Below are positions 20,866 to 32,964 of a DNA stretch of 64,000 nt, in pieces; within the stretch, counting starts at the first letter, position 1, and every line of letters begins with the position of its first letter. A model generated the notes under the pieces. The model was given only the letters and a program-made list of their open reading frames with translations. It did not search any database and was not told the origin of the DNA. The DNA lies in contig JAHNEJ010002885.1 in the NCBI GenBank assembly GCA_022559845.1, forward strand, positions 17,292-81,291. The letters are read 5' to 3'. Source of the DNA: Amorphophallus konjac. Lineage: Eukaryota > Streptophyta > Magnoliopsida > Alismatales > Araceae. The position numbers and the translations under genes were made by a program.

Positions 20866-22881
20866 GCTTTGTGTCGTTCCGAGGCGAGTTTTTGTGTTCT
20901 CCGCCTTGCCCCGCAATGTGTGGATCCCTAGTCGACCCGGTTGGGACCCAGTGGTCGACCTGCGGTCTTGTGAGTGTCCCTGACACCTGTGGGTTTCTGT
21001 GTCCGTGTTTTGAGGGTGTCTGGAGGACCGTGTTATCTTGTTTAGCGTGCCCGTAGGGTTGAGAGTCCGGGTGACTTCTCGCGTGCTGGGCCTTCGTGTT
21101 ACGCTCGATCGAGTCACCGTGTATCGGTGTGTGTGCGGTGGGGTGTCCCCCGCATGCCGTGAGTTTCTTTGGAAGGCGATTCCCATGTGGGCCACGTGGT
21201 TGGTCTTGGACTGCGAGTCCAGTTATCCGGCCTGGGGCTGGAGGTTTCCCGTTTGCTTCAAGATGGGAAATCGTCGTGGCGGCTTCTGTGCTGCCTTGGG
21301 AATCGTGCTTCTGCGTTTTCCGTGTGGCCCGTGTGAGTGGCCTTAGTCCTTTGCGTTCCCTCTCCGAGGGAGTGGTCTTGGCGACTCGTGTGTTGTCTCG
21401 GCACTCGTGCTACCGTGGTTTCAGACCTAGAGATTGGAATAGATTGACGGCCTTGTGCTGTTGCGTACAACGGTCTTGACCCCGAGTCCTGCGACTCAAG
21501 GACCGTTGGGTTTAGTGCGTCTAGAGGACTGTCCAGAGTCTAGTGACTTAGCGTCACTTGGGTTTTCTCGACTCTCGCGCAGGCTGTGTGCGTGACCGTG
21601 GACTGTATGTCATGTTTCTTCTCCGACTGTGGTCACCGTGTGACGGGGCCGGTACGTGGGCTGGTCCCCGTACGTCGTCGGACGCAGCCGTTGTTTTCCG
21701 TTGAGAGTCTACTCCTTCAGTGACCCTCCACTAGTCGTAGCCTACCAGTACGCGTGTGCTGGTCGCACCAGGGAGTGGTGTACGGGCTTACCCTTTGAGA
21801 CGGTTTGTGGACCGGTTACCGTAGGCCCCTCGTCGGTAGCCAGAGTCCGGCTACGGGGGAAAACCGGTCAGAGGACCAGACCTAGTGACGCAAGGTCTGT
21901 GTGTGCACACGTGGTTGGGGGCGGTTGGACCCACGTCGACGGGCGTGACCCCAGCTAGTTACTTGTTTGTGATTACTTGTACGGTGTTCGCGTCTCGGGT
22001 AGGACCTACCACGTCAGGCGGTTCACCTGCGGTGCGGTGTAAGACGTCAGGGGACGCTACCGGCTGTGCTTCTAGTGGGTGGTATTCCTGTCGAGTACGG
22101 AGTGACAGACTGTCAGTCTCTGTGTCTTTGACCTTCGGGTTTTTGGTCGTGTTGACCGGTGAGTTCAGTTGTTTCACCTTGGCGCGTGTGTCGGTTCTTG
22201 CGCCGTGAGATTAGTACTAGTGGCTTTACCGAGGTTGGGTCTTGTTGTGCGGTGCCCGCGATCGGGTGGTCGGGGTTGCACCTTGGACAGCGTGTCCAGG
22301 TCGGCTGTGTCCGAGGGACAGGCCTCTACGGCATGGTTGCCGTGTGTTCTTACTTCGGTAGGTGGTACTAGCGTGGTTCGGTAGCTTCGACTGTGTGATC
22401 GAGGTCTGCCTTCTTGCAGTAGGAGTAGCTGTAGTGCCGAGTTTTGACCGGCCACCGGTTTGCTGTTCCTGCTGTAGTTGTAGCTTCCTTTCCGCTACCA
22501 CTGTTGTTTCCGGTTGGGGTTCCGCGGGATCCCTGCTGAGTCTCTGTTTTGGAGACTCATTCCCTGCTTTTCAGGTGTAGCGGTTCTTCCTCGTGGTTCG
22601 AGGGTGCGGAGCGGAGGTTCTCAGTTGCCAGCTTGCCGGGCCGAGTGTTCACTTGGCATGTGGTACGCTTTACTGCTTTAGACTGTACTTTCTGTTGGAC
22701 TGGACTCTGTTGTAGTTGTTTATTTATTTCTGTTAATTGTTGAGTTGTCCTGCTTTATTTCCTATTTCTTTGTGCCTCCACACTCCTTCTAGCCCTTCCG
22801 AGCCCTCCCGGCTCGTGGGCGGCGGTGCGAGTCTCGGGTTATCGGGCCTTCCCGGTAATCGGATTCTCGGGTCGTTACAGC

Positions 22882-22893
22882 TGGTATCAGAGC
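22882..22893 (+). other. LARD C primer binding site
   Basis: TGGTATCAGAGC, two bases after the LTR end. Confidence 0.9.
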
Positions 22894-25590
22894 GGTGGTT
22901 GTGGGCGTGCATAGGAATTCGAAATGTTGCAGTGATCAGAGTCCATAAGGTCCAGTACAGTCGGCAGCTGGCATAGGGTTTTGTGCTTGTTTTTCCGCTT
23001 TGTTTCTCGCTTGAGAGCTTGAGTGCGCTGTGCGGCGCTGTGAAGGTGGTCGCTGTCCGCGGCTTTCGTGCCAGCGTAGGGTCTAAGGATCGAGGTCGAG
23101 AGCCTTCTCCCTCATCGGTGGTGGCCCTGGTTGTGCTGCGTTGGGCAGAGGTTGCTGGCAGGCGTGAGCTCGCGGTGCTGCGTTCGAGGAACCTGCAGCG
23201 TGGTCAGGTGTCTGGTGCGGACTGTTCTTGGTTAAGTGGCCGTGAGCGTGCTCTGAGGGAGCTGCTGTCGGTTTTTGGTCACTCCAGCTTGAGGTTTGTC
23301 CAGCTCCTGAGGCGTTCTGATTGAGAAGTGTGCTCCGGTGAGCGGAATGTCTTCTCGGTGAGCTGCTGTTTCATCGAGCCTGATGTTCTTGTCGCGCTCT
23401 GTGGCGTCAGAAATGACGTGTCGGTCCTGATCGTTCTGCTGATTTCGAGGCAAGATTGGGCTGTGGTGTCCCAGTAAGTCTTGCTCCTGCGCTCTTCTGT
23501 GCGATTGGGTTGTGTTCGCCCTGGAGTTGGCTTGAGATGTGAAGGCTCCGCGGTGAGTTTCGGGACTCGAGGGTGAGCATCGGCGGTTGTCGGTTATGGC
23601 TCGTGTGGCGGCTCTTGGCATGCCGTGTTGCAGTTCGAGGAATTGCAGCGGTGGTGCATCGAGAGATGCTGTGATGGTGGTCCGACGTGACACTCGTCGA
23701 GTGTGTCGGAGGCGCTGACCTGATGGAAGCGATAGTTTTCCTTGGTGCTGGATGGTGCTGTTTCCAGCGTGTGCGAGGTTTGAGGTCAGGTCGAGCGTGG
23801 AGTTCTTCCGTTGGTCGAAAGTGCGCTGGTTTCTCCTTTGGTTGGAGAGATTGCGTTCGGCTAAGGATCGTCGTCTTGCATTGTGTGTTCGGATTGGTTA
23901 GCCTTGTGTGCCATGAAATCCGTGCGAGACGTGCTCCTTATCTTGGCAAGGCGGTTGCCTGTGAGAAGTTGTGCCCGTTCCCTTGTCGTGTAAGGGTGCT
24001 GGCGCTGTTCCGAAAGGACGAGCGCTGGTTGGGCGGCGTTTGCTTTCTCGGCTGTGTGCGCGGATCTGAGTACGCAGCGGAAGCGTGGTGGGCTTGTGAC
24101 CCACTAGTTCAGGATCGTAGCGTTGGTTGCTACGGGTGGATTCCTGAGTTCGCGTTCAGCATCGGAGGATTGGTTCCTTGGTGTGAAACGTGTTGTTGCC
24201 GTGCCGTTGCTCGAGGTTTTGTGGTTGTTGGCACTGGCAGGGTGGAGTGTTGGGGAATGTGCTGGTTAGTACGCCGCATGAGTACCATGTTCCTGTGATG
24301 GAAGCCGTGTCAGGCGTCGGTGTCGGACCTGGATAAGGTTGTTGAGGATGTCGCCTGACGGAGGTCGAGGACGTGTTGGTCAGAGTCGGTGGCTTGGCGC
24401 CCGACTTGTGTTCCCAATCGTGTCCTCGGTTGAGATCGTGCTTTGAGGATGTGGTCTCTGGCAGACTATGGGTCCCGATTGGCGGCTGTGAGTGGCTGGT
24501 GAGCCTAACCGGGAGACCGACCACAGCAACGTCTGTTGGTTCTACGGTCTTGTCGGATTGTGACGGTGAGATGGTTATTGCTTAGGGACCCGTGAGCACT
24601 GTTCAGGTGGTGTCCCGTGGCTCTGTGGTAAGGGCGGAATCGGGATTGACAGGTGTCCACTTGGATTGATCGAAGGATTTGATGAGACCAGATGGAAGAG
24701 TGACGCATTAGGGCGGAGGCCTCCTGTGAGGTTGGTGTCGGCTTGGTGGTCCCTGATAGGACATTGGTGTCGCAAGGTTATCCCTGGTTTGGTGACTAGC
24801 ATGGGGTGGTTCCCTATAAGTCTGAGTCCCGTGAGGTGATGACTGAAGACGCCATGTTCTGTCATTTGGTTTCGTCGTGCTTCCCGAGAGGGTCGAGTTG
24901 GCGAGCAGTTGGTGACCAGTGGATGGTCTTTTCAGAGACAGAAGATGCTGGTTGTTGGGGCTCGAGCGTGGCGAGAGCCGTGTGCCAGTGAGACCTTTGG
25001 TGGTCGTTTCGGTAATGTGCCTTCCCGGACGGGATCTGGGCTTTGTCGAAGTTTGTCTTCTGACAAGAGTTGGCATAGTGTTGTGTCCGGCTTTCGGCTT
25101 GCCATGTGTGGGGTGTTTCTTGGTGTTGAGCCGATGTGCTGGTTGCGGTCCGTTGAGATGGCTGCTTGAGCTGGTGGAGGCTCTGTTTTGGTTGCTCCCT
25201 TGAGGAGGGTGTGCGACCTGTCAGCTGGTTGCGAAGCTGACGTGCGATTTGTCTGCTGACCATTGGATGGATCAGTAGCTGTTGCTCGTATCGAGGGTTG
25301 TGATTCTTCGGTGAGCGAGATCGTGGCTGCGGCGCCATGGTGGATTCTCGCGTTGTCTGAGGTGATGCCAGACTGTGTCCTTTGGTATATGCCTGCTCTG
25401 TGGCCTGTGTGCTCGGCGCGAGGAGCGAGGTGTTGCTTGTGATTGTGAGTCTGGCTGTGTCCTCAGGATCGGTTTTTTTCGTGAGAATCGAGGTTTTCTG
25501 TGCTGGGGCTCTGACAGCGTGTCAGTTGGTTCAGTGTTCTTCCCCTAGGGACGTCGTGCTTGGTCCTGAATTTCGAGGACGAAATTCCTT
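22894..25590 (+). other. LARD C internal region, no recognisable protein
   Basis: About 2.7 kb, GC-rich. The longest plus frame (23687-24298, 203 codons) has many Cys, Trp and Arg residues and resembles no family I know. Its counterpart in LARD B (16930-17740) is recognisable but interrupted. Repeated phrases such as TGTCGAGG and TCGGTGAGC occur. The last 40 bases (GAATTTCGAGGACGAAATTC) are the usual pre-polypurine context of Del/Tekay elements. The region may hold packaging signals for trans-mobilisation; that is inference. Confidence 0.7.
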
Positions 25591-25604
25591 TAAGGGGGGA
25601 GGGC
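25591..25604 (+). other. LARD C polypurine tract
   Basis: TAAGGGGGGAGGGC directly before TGTAAT of the 3' LTR. The same 14 bases precede the Gypsy A 3' LTR. Confidence 0.9.
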
Positions 25605-25831
25605 TGTAATGCCCCGGATTTTTTCGGATATTTTTCAGATCATTTTAGTGGGTCTCGGAGTGTATTTTGTGCTTTACACGTGTTTTTCCCTGATGTGCCT
25701 TCGGAACTCTTTGCAGGGCAAACCGTGGCGTTCTACGACTCCGGGACAGTACCACTGCGTTGTGTTCCTTCCGAGGATCGCGGAGGTAATTTTTCGTAAT
25801 TTTCTGAATTTATCGAATTTTCGGGTTTTCC

Positions 25832-25839
25832 TATATATA
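25832..25839 (+). promoter_or_regulatory. TATA box of LARD C 3' LTR
   Basis: TATATATA before the CT tract, identical to the 5' LTR copy. It could drive read-out transcription into the flanking LARD B sequence. Confidence 0.6.
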
Positions 25840-26382
25840 CTAACCCTTTCCTCTCTCCCCCTCTCATTCTCTCTTTCTCACTCTCTCTCTTCTCTCACGC
25901 CCTCTTTCTCCCCTCTCTTCTCCGGCGGCCGACGGAGCGAGGCGGGGGCGAGGTGGAGGTGGCGCGGGCGAGGATGCGGGCGAGGACATGCGAGGATCGA
26001 GGCGGTGGAGGCGCGTGGAAGCTCGGCCGCGGGTTCGTGGAGCAGCGAGGGCTTCACGGCGTTTTCTTCGTGGATCGGCGTCCACGGTGCGCGAAATCTT
26101 CGGTGGAGGTAGGGTGATGGACCCTCAGCCATGTACTTCCTTTCCCGCGAGTTTCGTAGGCCGTGGTGAGCCGAGCGGGCTAAACGGGGCGTTTTGGCAA
26201 AACCCATGTTTTAGGGCTTGTGGGCCGATCTCCCGTTTCATTGCGTTTTTGGCCGATCCGAGGCCGTAGATGCATGCTAGGGGATTCTGGGGAGCTTCCC
26301 CCTTGTTTTCCCCCTCTTCTGTGGAGGTATGGGGGCGTGGGACGAGTTTTGGGTCGTTTCCCGCCGTAGCGTTCTCGGAAGG

Positions 26383-26999
26383 AAGTGACGGTCCTTCCAG
26401 TGGCCGTCACTTGGTGTAACGCGCCTGGACAGGACCGTTACATCCCCCTTCTGTTGGCCTTTGGTGGTCTGTGGGTGTGGCGGTCCCACGATAGACCGCC
26501 AGGTGCTGTGACGCACCAGGGCTAGACCGTTAGAGTCTCTTCCGTTGGTTTTCGGGTCAGGCGTGTGACGCACCAGGGCTGGCGCGTCACAGCCTTGTGA
26601 CGCCCCAGGGTGGGTGCGTCACATTCCCTGTTACCCAGCTGAGGGCTGGGGGTGTGACGGTGCCCTCTGGACCGTTACATGCTTGTAACGCGCCCAGGGT
26701 GGGCCGTCAGAGCTGTTTTATCCGTTGAGGAGGGCAGCGTGTGTGACGCGCCAGGCCAGACGCGCTACATCCGTGTAACGCGTTGGGGCAAGCGCGTTAC
26801 ATCCTGCTTTCACGCTGAGAGCGTGAGGCGTGTAACGCACCAGGGCAAGCGCGTTACATTCGTGTAACGCGCTGGGCCAGGCGCGTTACATCCTGTGTTT
26901 CTCCGGGCCGTGTAACGGCCTGCGTTAGGCCGCCAGGTGGATGTGACGGTCTCGCCTAGACCGTTACAACCCTGTGACGGTCTAGGGTTAGACCGTCAG
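26383..26999. repeat. tandem palindrome array in LARD C 3' LTR
   Basis: Same units and order as 20249-20865, from AAGTGACGG to GACCGTC. Confidence 0.9.
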
Positions 27000-29017
27000 G
27001 CTTTGTGTCGTTCCGAGGCGAGTTTTTGTGTTCTCCGCCTTGCCCCGCAATGTGTGGATCCCTAGTCGACCCGGTTGGGACCCAGTGGTCGACCTGCGGT
27101 CTTGTGAGTGTCCCTGACACCCGTGGGTTTCTGTGTCCGTGTTTTGAGGGTGTCTGGAGGACCGTGTTATCTCGTTTAGCGTGCCCGTAGGGTTGAGAGT
27201 CCGGGTGACTTCTCGCGTGCTGGGCCTTCGTGTTACGCTCGATCGAGTCACCGTGTATCGGTGTGTGTGCGGTGGGGTGTCCCCCGCATGCCGTGAGTTT
27301 CTTTGGAAGGCGATTCCCATGTGGGCCACGTGGTTGGTCTTGGACTGCGAGTCCAGTTATCCGGCCTGGGGCTGGAGGTTTCCCGTTTGCTTCAAGATGG
27401 GAAATCGTCGTGGCGGCTTGTGTGCTGCCTTGGGAATCGTGCTTCTGCGTTTTCCGTGTGGCCCGTGTGAGTGGCCTTAGTCCTTTGCGTTCCCTCTCCG
27501 AGGGAGTGGTCTTGGCGACTCGTGTGTTGTCTCGGCACTCGTGCTACCGTGGTTTCAGACCTAGAGATTGGAATAGATTGACGGCCTTGTGCTGTTGCAT
27601 ACAACGGTCTTGACCCCGAGTCCTGCGACTCAAGGACCGTTGGGTTTAGTGCGTCTAGAGGACTGTCCAGAGTCTAGTGACTTAGCGTCACTTGGGTTTT
27701 CTCGACTCTCGCGCAGGCTGTGTGCGTGACCGTGGACTGTATGTCATGTTTCTTCTCCGACTGTGGTCACCGTGTGACGGGGCCGGTACGTGGGCTGGTC
27801 CCCGTACGTCGTCGGACGCAGCCGTTGTTTTCCGTTGAGAGTCTACTCCTTCAGTGACCCTCCACTAGTCGTAGCCTACCAGTACGCGTGTGCTGGTCGC
27901 ACCAAGGAGTGGTGTACGGCTTACCCTTTGAGACGGTTTGTGGACCGGTTACCATAGGCCCCTCGTCGGTAGCCAGAGTCCGGCTACGGGGGAAAACCGG
28001 TCAGAGGACCAGACCTAGTGACGCAAGGTCTGTGTGTGCACACGTGGTTGGGGGCGGTTGGACCCACGTCGACGGGCGTGACCCCAGCTAGTTACTTGTT
28101 TGTGATTACTTGTACGGTGTTCGCGTCTCGGGTAGGACCTACCACGTCAGGCGGTTCACCTGCGGTGCGGTGTAAGACGTCAGGGGACGCTACCGGCTGT
28201 GCTTCTAGTGGGTGGTACTCCTGTCGAGTACGGAGTGACAGACTGTCAGTCTCTGTGTCTTTGACCTTCGGGTTTTTGGTCGTGTTGACCGGTGAGTTCA
28301 GTTGTTTCACCTTGGCGCGTGTGTCGGTTCTTGCGCCGTGAGATTAGTACTAGTGGCTTTACCGAGGTTGGGTCTTGTTGTGCGGTGCCCGCGATCGGGT
28401 GGTCGGGGTTGCACCTTGGACAGCGTGTCCAGGTCGGCTGTGTCCGAGGGACAGGCCTCTACGGCGTGGTTGCCGTGTGTTCTTACTTCGGTAGGTGGTA
28501 CTAGCGTGGTTCGGTAGCTTCGACTGTGTGATCGAGGTCTGCCTTCTTGCAGTAGGAGTAGCTGTAGTGCCGAGTTTTGACCGGCCACCGGTTTGCTGTT
28601 CCTGCTGTAGTTGTAGCTTCCTTTCCGCTACCGCCGTTGTTTCCGGTTGGGGTTCCGCGGGATCCCTGCTGAGTCTCTGTTTTGGAGACTCATTCCCTGC
28701 TTTTCAGGTGTAGCGGTTCTTCCTCGTGGTTCGAGGGTGCGGAGCGGAGGTTCTCAGTTGCCAGCTTGCCGGGCCGAGTGTTCACTTGGCATGTGGTACG
28801 CTTTACTGCTTTAGACTGTACTTTCTGTTGGACTGGACTCTGTTGTAGTTGTTTATTTATTTCTGTTAATTGTTGAGTTGTCCTGCTTTATTTCCTATTT
28901 CTTTGTGCCTCCACACTCCTTCTAGCCCTTCCGAGCCCTCCCGGCTCGTGGGCGGCGGTGCGAGTCTCGGGTTATCGGGCCTTCCCGGTAATCGGATTCT
29001 CGGGTCGTTACAAGTGG

Positions 29018-30108
29018 TCCCACTAGGGAGTGGTGGCGAGGCTACCCTGAGAGACGGTTTTTTAGACTGGTTTCCGTCAGGCCCCACATTTGACGCCAAA
29101 GTCCGGCTGAGGGGAAAATCAGTTAGAGGGCCAAACCTAGGACGTATGGTCTGTGTGTGCACACGTGGTTGGGGGCAGTAAGACCAGCGCTGACGAGCGC
29201 GACCCCAGCTAGTCACTTGCTTTGTGGTTACTTGTACGGTGTTCCCATTCCACAAGGGGTCGAGGGGGACACCTGAGGCGCGGTCTAAGATGTCATTGGA
29301 TGCATCCGACCTTGCTTCTGGTGGGCAGGTACTCCTATCACGTGAGACGTGACTCTCCTGTTTCTGGGTTCCCTTTTTCGTCTACGAGATGTGATTTTCT
29401 GGACCGTCTGGTGTTTCCGAGTTAGTGGCCAGGGTGCTAGTAGCTTTACGAGGTTGTGTCTTGTTGGTGCTGTGTCCGCGACCGGGTGGTTGAGGATGCA
29501 CCTTGGACAACGTGTCCAGGTTGGCCGTGTCCTAGGAGACAGGCCTCTACGGAGGGGTTACCGTTGATTTTTACTTCGGTAAGTGGTGCTAGTGTGGTCT
29601 GGTAGCCCCCGACCGTGAGATCGGGGTGTGTTTTTCTGGTGCAGTAGGGGTAGCTGTAGTGTCGAGTTTTGACTAGCCATCGGTTTGCTGTTCCTGCTGT
29701 AGTTGTAGCTTTCCTTTCCGCTACCGCCGTTGTCTCCGGTTGGGGTTCCGCGAGACCCCTGCCGAGTCTCTGTTTGGAGACTCATCCCTACTTTTCAGGT
29801 GTGGCGGTTCTTCCTCGAGATTCGAGGGTGCTGTTCGGAGGTTCTCAGTTGCCAGCTCACCGGGCCGAGTGTTCCCTTGGCATGTGGTACGTTTTACTGC
29901 TTTAGACTATACTTTCTGTTAGACTGGACTCTGTTGTAGTAGTTGTTTATTTATTTTTGTTAATTGTTGAATTACCCTATTTTATTTCCTATTTCTTTGT
30001 ACCTCCACACTCTTTTTAGCCATTCCGAGCCCTCCCGGCTCGTGGGCGGCGGGCCAGGATTCGAATGGTATCGGGTTCTTCCCGGTATCCAGATCTTGGG
30101 TCGTCATA
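29018..30108 (+). repeat. LARD B 3' LTR, second part
   Basis: Continues LARD B after the second AGTGG copy and aligns with 12795-13885 of its 5' LTR. The final dinucleotide CA has become TA. The GTGGT duplication follows. Confidence 0.88.
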
Positions 30109-30113
30109 GTGGT

Positions 30114-31113
30114 GTTGGCTACACATCGATTGTAGGGGCCAGCCCGGACTTGGTGGACGTCAGAGTGGGGGGGGCAGTGTTTCAGTCCCGTCCTCTTCGA
30201 CAGATCATGTGGCAGGAGTTTGTCCCGACTTTCAAGTGTGCTTTTTGTCCATTCTTCCTCAAGTCACAAAAGTTGCGCGAGTTTCTAGAGCTGGTCCAGG
30301 GTGATATGACCGTGATGTAGTATAGATCCAGGTTTATTGAGTTGGGCCGTTATGAACTGCACATTGTGGCAGATGAGATGGTGCGGACCGAGTAGTTTGT
30401 CGGGGGTTTGAGGTTAGAGCTGAGACATCCTTTGCTTGCGTCGGGCTTGACCAACCTGGATGCGGCTTGTAGAGCAGCAACAGCGTTGGAGAGAGATTTG
30501 CAGAAGACTCGAGGTCGGGGTAGCGCAGGTCAGTCGCAGACGGGTCTTAGCCAGCCGATGGATATACAGCAGCAAAGTACCATTCAGCCTTCAGTAGGTG
30601 GTTCAGGGGGCATCTCCGTCGGTGGCGTCAGCGACAGATTCGTCTTCCATTGGATCGAAGGTCAAGAAGTTGTTCAAGGAAGCTAGGTTTATCAGGAGGC
30701 GTCAGGATCGCAGGGAGTCGAAGCAGCAGTCATCGAGTAGTGTTCAACAGCCTACTCCGTTTCAGCGCCAGAGTTCAGTGAGTGGTTCTCGAGGCGGGTG
30801 TCCTCGGTGCGGTGATTCTCATGCAGGAAGGCAGTGCACGTCGCCCGTGATTTTTTTCAGGTGTGACCAGCCAGGGCACATGGCGCGTGACGGTCCGCAG
30901 AGACTGCGTCAGCCGCATGAGTTTCAGCAGCATCAGCAGTTTTAGTCCCAGCAGTTACCACCACAGCCGCATCAATACCAGCAGTAGGGTCAGTTTCCTC
31001 AGTTGACTCGGTCAGCTACCACAGGGAGGCAGAGATCCCGAGGCAGAGTTACTCACATGACCAGAGTAGAGGCTGAGGCATCGCAGTTGGTAGATGGTAC
31101 TATTCCAATTTAG
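30114..31113 (+). pseudogene. Gypsy A gag, C-terminal part
   Basis: Continues the gag cut at 10612. Recognisable blocks are QIMWQEFVPTFKCAF, LREFLELVQGDMTV and FIELGRYELHI, then a Gln/Ser-rich linker and a nucleocapsid region with CPRCGDSHAGRQC and a degraded CCHC knuckle (FFRCDQPGHMARDG, where related elements have Cys at the first and last positions). In-frame stops lie at 30133-30135, 30943-30945, 30985-30987 and 31111-31113, and the frame also shifts. Gag of this family coats element RNA. This copy has lost zinc ligands and is dead. Confidence 0.87.
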
Positions 31114-31530
31114 GGTTGTGTAGCCCGAGTTTGTTTGATTCTGGTGCGTCCCATTCGTTCATTTCGGAGGATTTTGCTCAGAGTGCCAAGGAGTCGGCTA
31201 CTGAGGTGTCCTGTGTCTGGCAGTGGAGTTGCCTACCAGTGATTTCATGCTCACCCCGTATTTCTTTGAGAAGGTGCCTGTGTGGGTGGATGGGTGGAAC
31301 TTACCGGCCAGGCTTTATGCATTGCCGCTATAGGACTTTGATGTGATTTTAGACATGTATTGGCTCGAGACTCATCTGGCGGTGGTGGATTGTCGTTTGA
31401 AGAGGGTCTACTTCCAGTATCCTAGCAGACCCACTTTCTACTATCAAGGTATCCGATCTTCCTCCTCTCGTTTTCTTATTTTGGCCATTAAGGCTCGTAG
31501 ATTGCTTGACACAGGTTGTCAAGGTTTTTT
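31114..31530 (+). pseudogene. Gypsy A aspartic protease region
   Basis: LFDSGASHSFISEDF (31126 onward) holds the D-S-G-A active-site motif of retroviral-type aspartic proteases. The intact relative in Gypsy D shows what should follow. Here the frame slips near 31200 and resumes at 31343 with DMYWLETHLAVVDC, the second conserved block. It would cut the polyprotein. It is broken by at least two shifts. Confidence 0.8.
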
Positions 31531-32964
31531 CGCTTCTGTGGTTTTGGTTGATCGGCAGTGTCCGGATGTGGAGGATATTCCGATCGTGTGCGTGTTTTTT
31601 GATGTTTTTCCCGAGGAGTTGCCAGGGTTGCCACTGCAGCGAGAGATTGATTTCGTGATTAAGGTGGTACCAGGCACGGCGCCTATGACGAAGGCCCCTT
31701 ACTGGATAGCACCGGCTGAGTTGAGAGAGCTAAAGGCGCAGTTGCAGGAGTTGCTGGCCAAGGGGTACATTCATCCTAGCTTTTTCCCTTGGGGTGCGCT
31801 GGTGTTATTTGTGAAGAAGAAGGATGGTAGCTTGAGGCTGTGCATCAACTATTGCTAGTTGAACCAGGTGACTGTTAAGAACAAGTATCCGTTACCTCGG
31901 ATTGATGATTTATTTGATCAACTTCAGTCGGCCCGCGTGTTTTCACGGATCGACTTGAGATTGGGTTATTACCAATTGCGGATTCGAGAGTCTGATGTTG
32001 AGAAGACTGCGTTCCGCTCGAGGTATGGGCATTATGAGTTCTTGGTGATGCCGTTTAGGCTCACCAATGCCCCGCGGTGTTTATGGAATTGATGCATAGG
32101 GTGTTCCATCCGTATCTAGACAAGTTCGTGGTCGTGTTCGTGAATGACATCCTTGTGTATTCGCGGTCTGTTGAGGAGCATGTGCATCATTTGAGGGTGG
32201 TGTTGCAGACCTTGCGAGGTCACCAACTGTATGCCAAGCTTAGCAAGTGTGAGTTTTGGCTGAGTGAGGTGCACTTTTTGGGGCACGTGATTTCTGGTGA
32301 TAGTGTTTCCGTGGACCCGGCCAAGGTCGAGGCTGTAGTGCAGTGGCCGAGGCCGAGTTCTATCACGGAGATTCAGAGCTTTTTGGGGCTTGCAGGCTAT
32401 TACAGGAGATTCATTCAGTATTTTGCTCGTATTACGGCCCTGATGACCAGGCTTACACGGAAGGAGGTGCCGTTTGTCTGGACGGAGGAGTGTGAGCGGA
32501 GTTTCATGAAGCTGAAGAGATTGCTCACTATCGCTCCGGTGTTGGTGTTACCTTCAGGATCGGGAGATTTCGTGGTGTGTACAGATGCTTCCAAGGTAGG
32601 TTTGGGCACCGTGCTGATGCAGCATGGTAGAGTTGTGGCGTATGCATCTCGGTAATTGAAGTCACATGAGGAGAACTACCCTACTCATGATCTTGAGTTG
32701 GCGGTGGTGATTTTTTCTCTGACGATCTGGAGGCACTATCTGTACGGTGAGAAGTTCGAGATGTTTACTGACCATCAGAGTTTGAGGTATGTGTTCACCC
32801 AGAAGGATCTTAGGCTCAGGCAGAGGAGGTGGATGGAGTACATGAAGGACTATGATTTTACTCTGTCGTATCAGACTGGCAAGATGAATGTCGTGGCTGA
32901 CGCCTTGAGTAGGAAGGTGGTGGTCAGTCAGATGCTGATAAGGAAGTGGAGGTTATGGGAGTAG
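31531..32964 (+). pseudogene. Gypsy A reverse transcriptase and RNase H
   Basis: RT begins around VFPEELPGLPLQREIDFVI, then [40 protein letters not shown] and [16 protein letters not shown] stop at 31856-31858 and a shift near 32075 break it. The catalytic box reads FVNDILVYS at about 32137-32163, so the first of the two essential Asp residues is Asn (AAT at 32143). RNase H follows with [15 protein letters not shown], a stop at 32653-32655, [26 protein letters not shown] and [10 protein letters not shown]. The domains would turn element RNA into DNA in the particle. The lost Asp alone should abolish RT activity. Confidence 0.92.

Larger units (their letters stand above)
19471..22879 (+). repeat. 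LARD C 5' LTR (3409 bp)
   Basis: TGTAATGCCCCGG to GGTCGTTACA. It holds TATA at 19696, a CT tract at 19712-19785, a conserved block ending GTAGATGCATGCTAGGGG near 20130-20150, a palindrome array at 20249-20865 and a U5-like tail. Confidence 0.93.
19471..29012 (+). mobile_element. LARD C: complete, young non-coding LTR retrotransposon
   Basis: 9542 bp, TGTAATGCCCCGG...GGTCGTTACA, with a perfect AGTGG duplication. It has 5' LTR, PBS, a 2725-bp interior, polypurine tract and 3' LTR, all intact in structure. The LTRs differ at only about twenty positions by eye, so the insertion is recent. No gag or pol motifs occur in any frame of the interior. The termini and the polypurine tract match those of Gypsy A, so a Tekay-like relative probably supplied the proteins. 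Confidence 0.93.
25605..29012 (+). repeat. LARD C 3' LTR (3408 bp)
   Basis: Near-identical copy of 19471-22879 at an offset of 6134 bp. By eye about twenty substitutions or single-base indels were found, such as CACCTGTGG/CACCCGTGG near 21000/27120 and a one-base gap in CAGCCCATG near 20000. Confidence 0.93.
10613..30108 (+). mobile_element. LARD B: non-coding LTR retrotransposon, nested host
   Basis: Begins TGTAATGCCCCGG and ends GGTCGTCATA (terminal CA now TA), flanked by GTGGT. It has a complete 5' LTR, a tRNA-iMet primer site, a non-coding interior related to that of LARD C, and a 3' LTR lacking about 1 kb at its start. It holds a Copia solo LTR and the whole of LARD C. No gag or pol domain is visible, so it fits a large retrotransposon derivative moved in trans. 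It would be about 7.7 kb without the nested elements. Confidence 0.88.
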
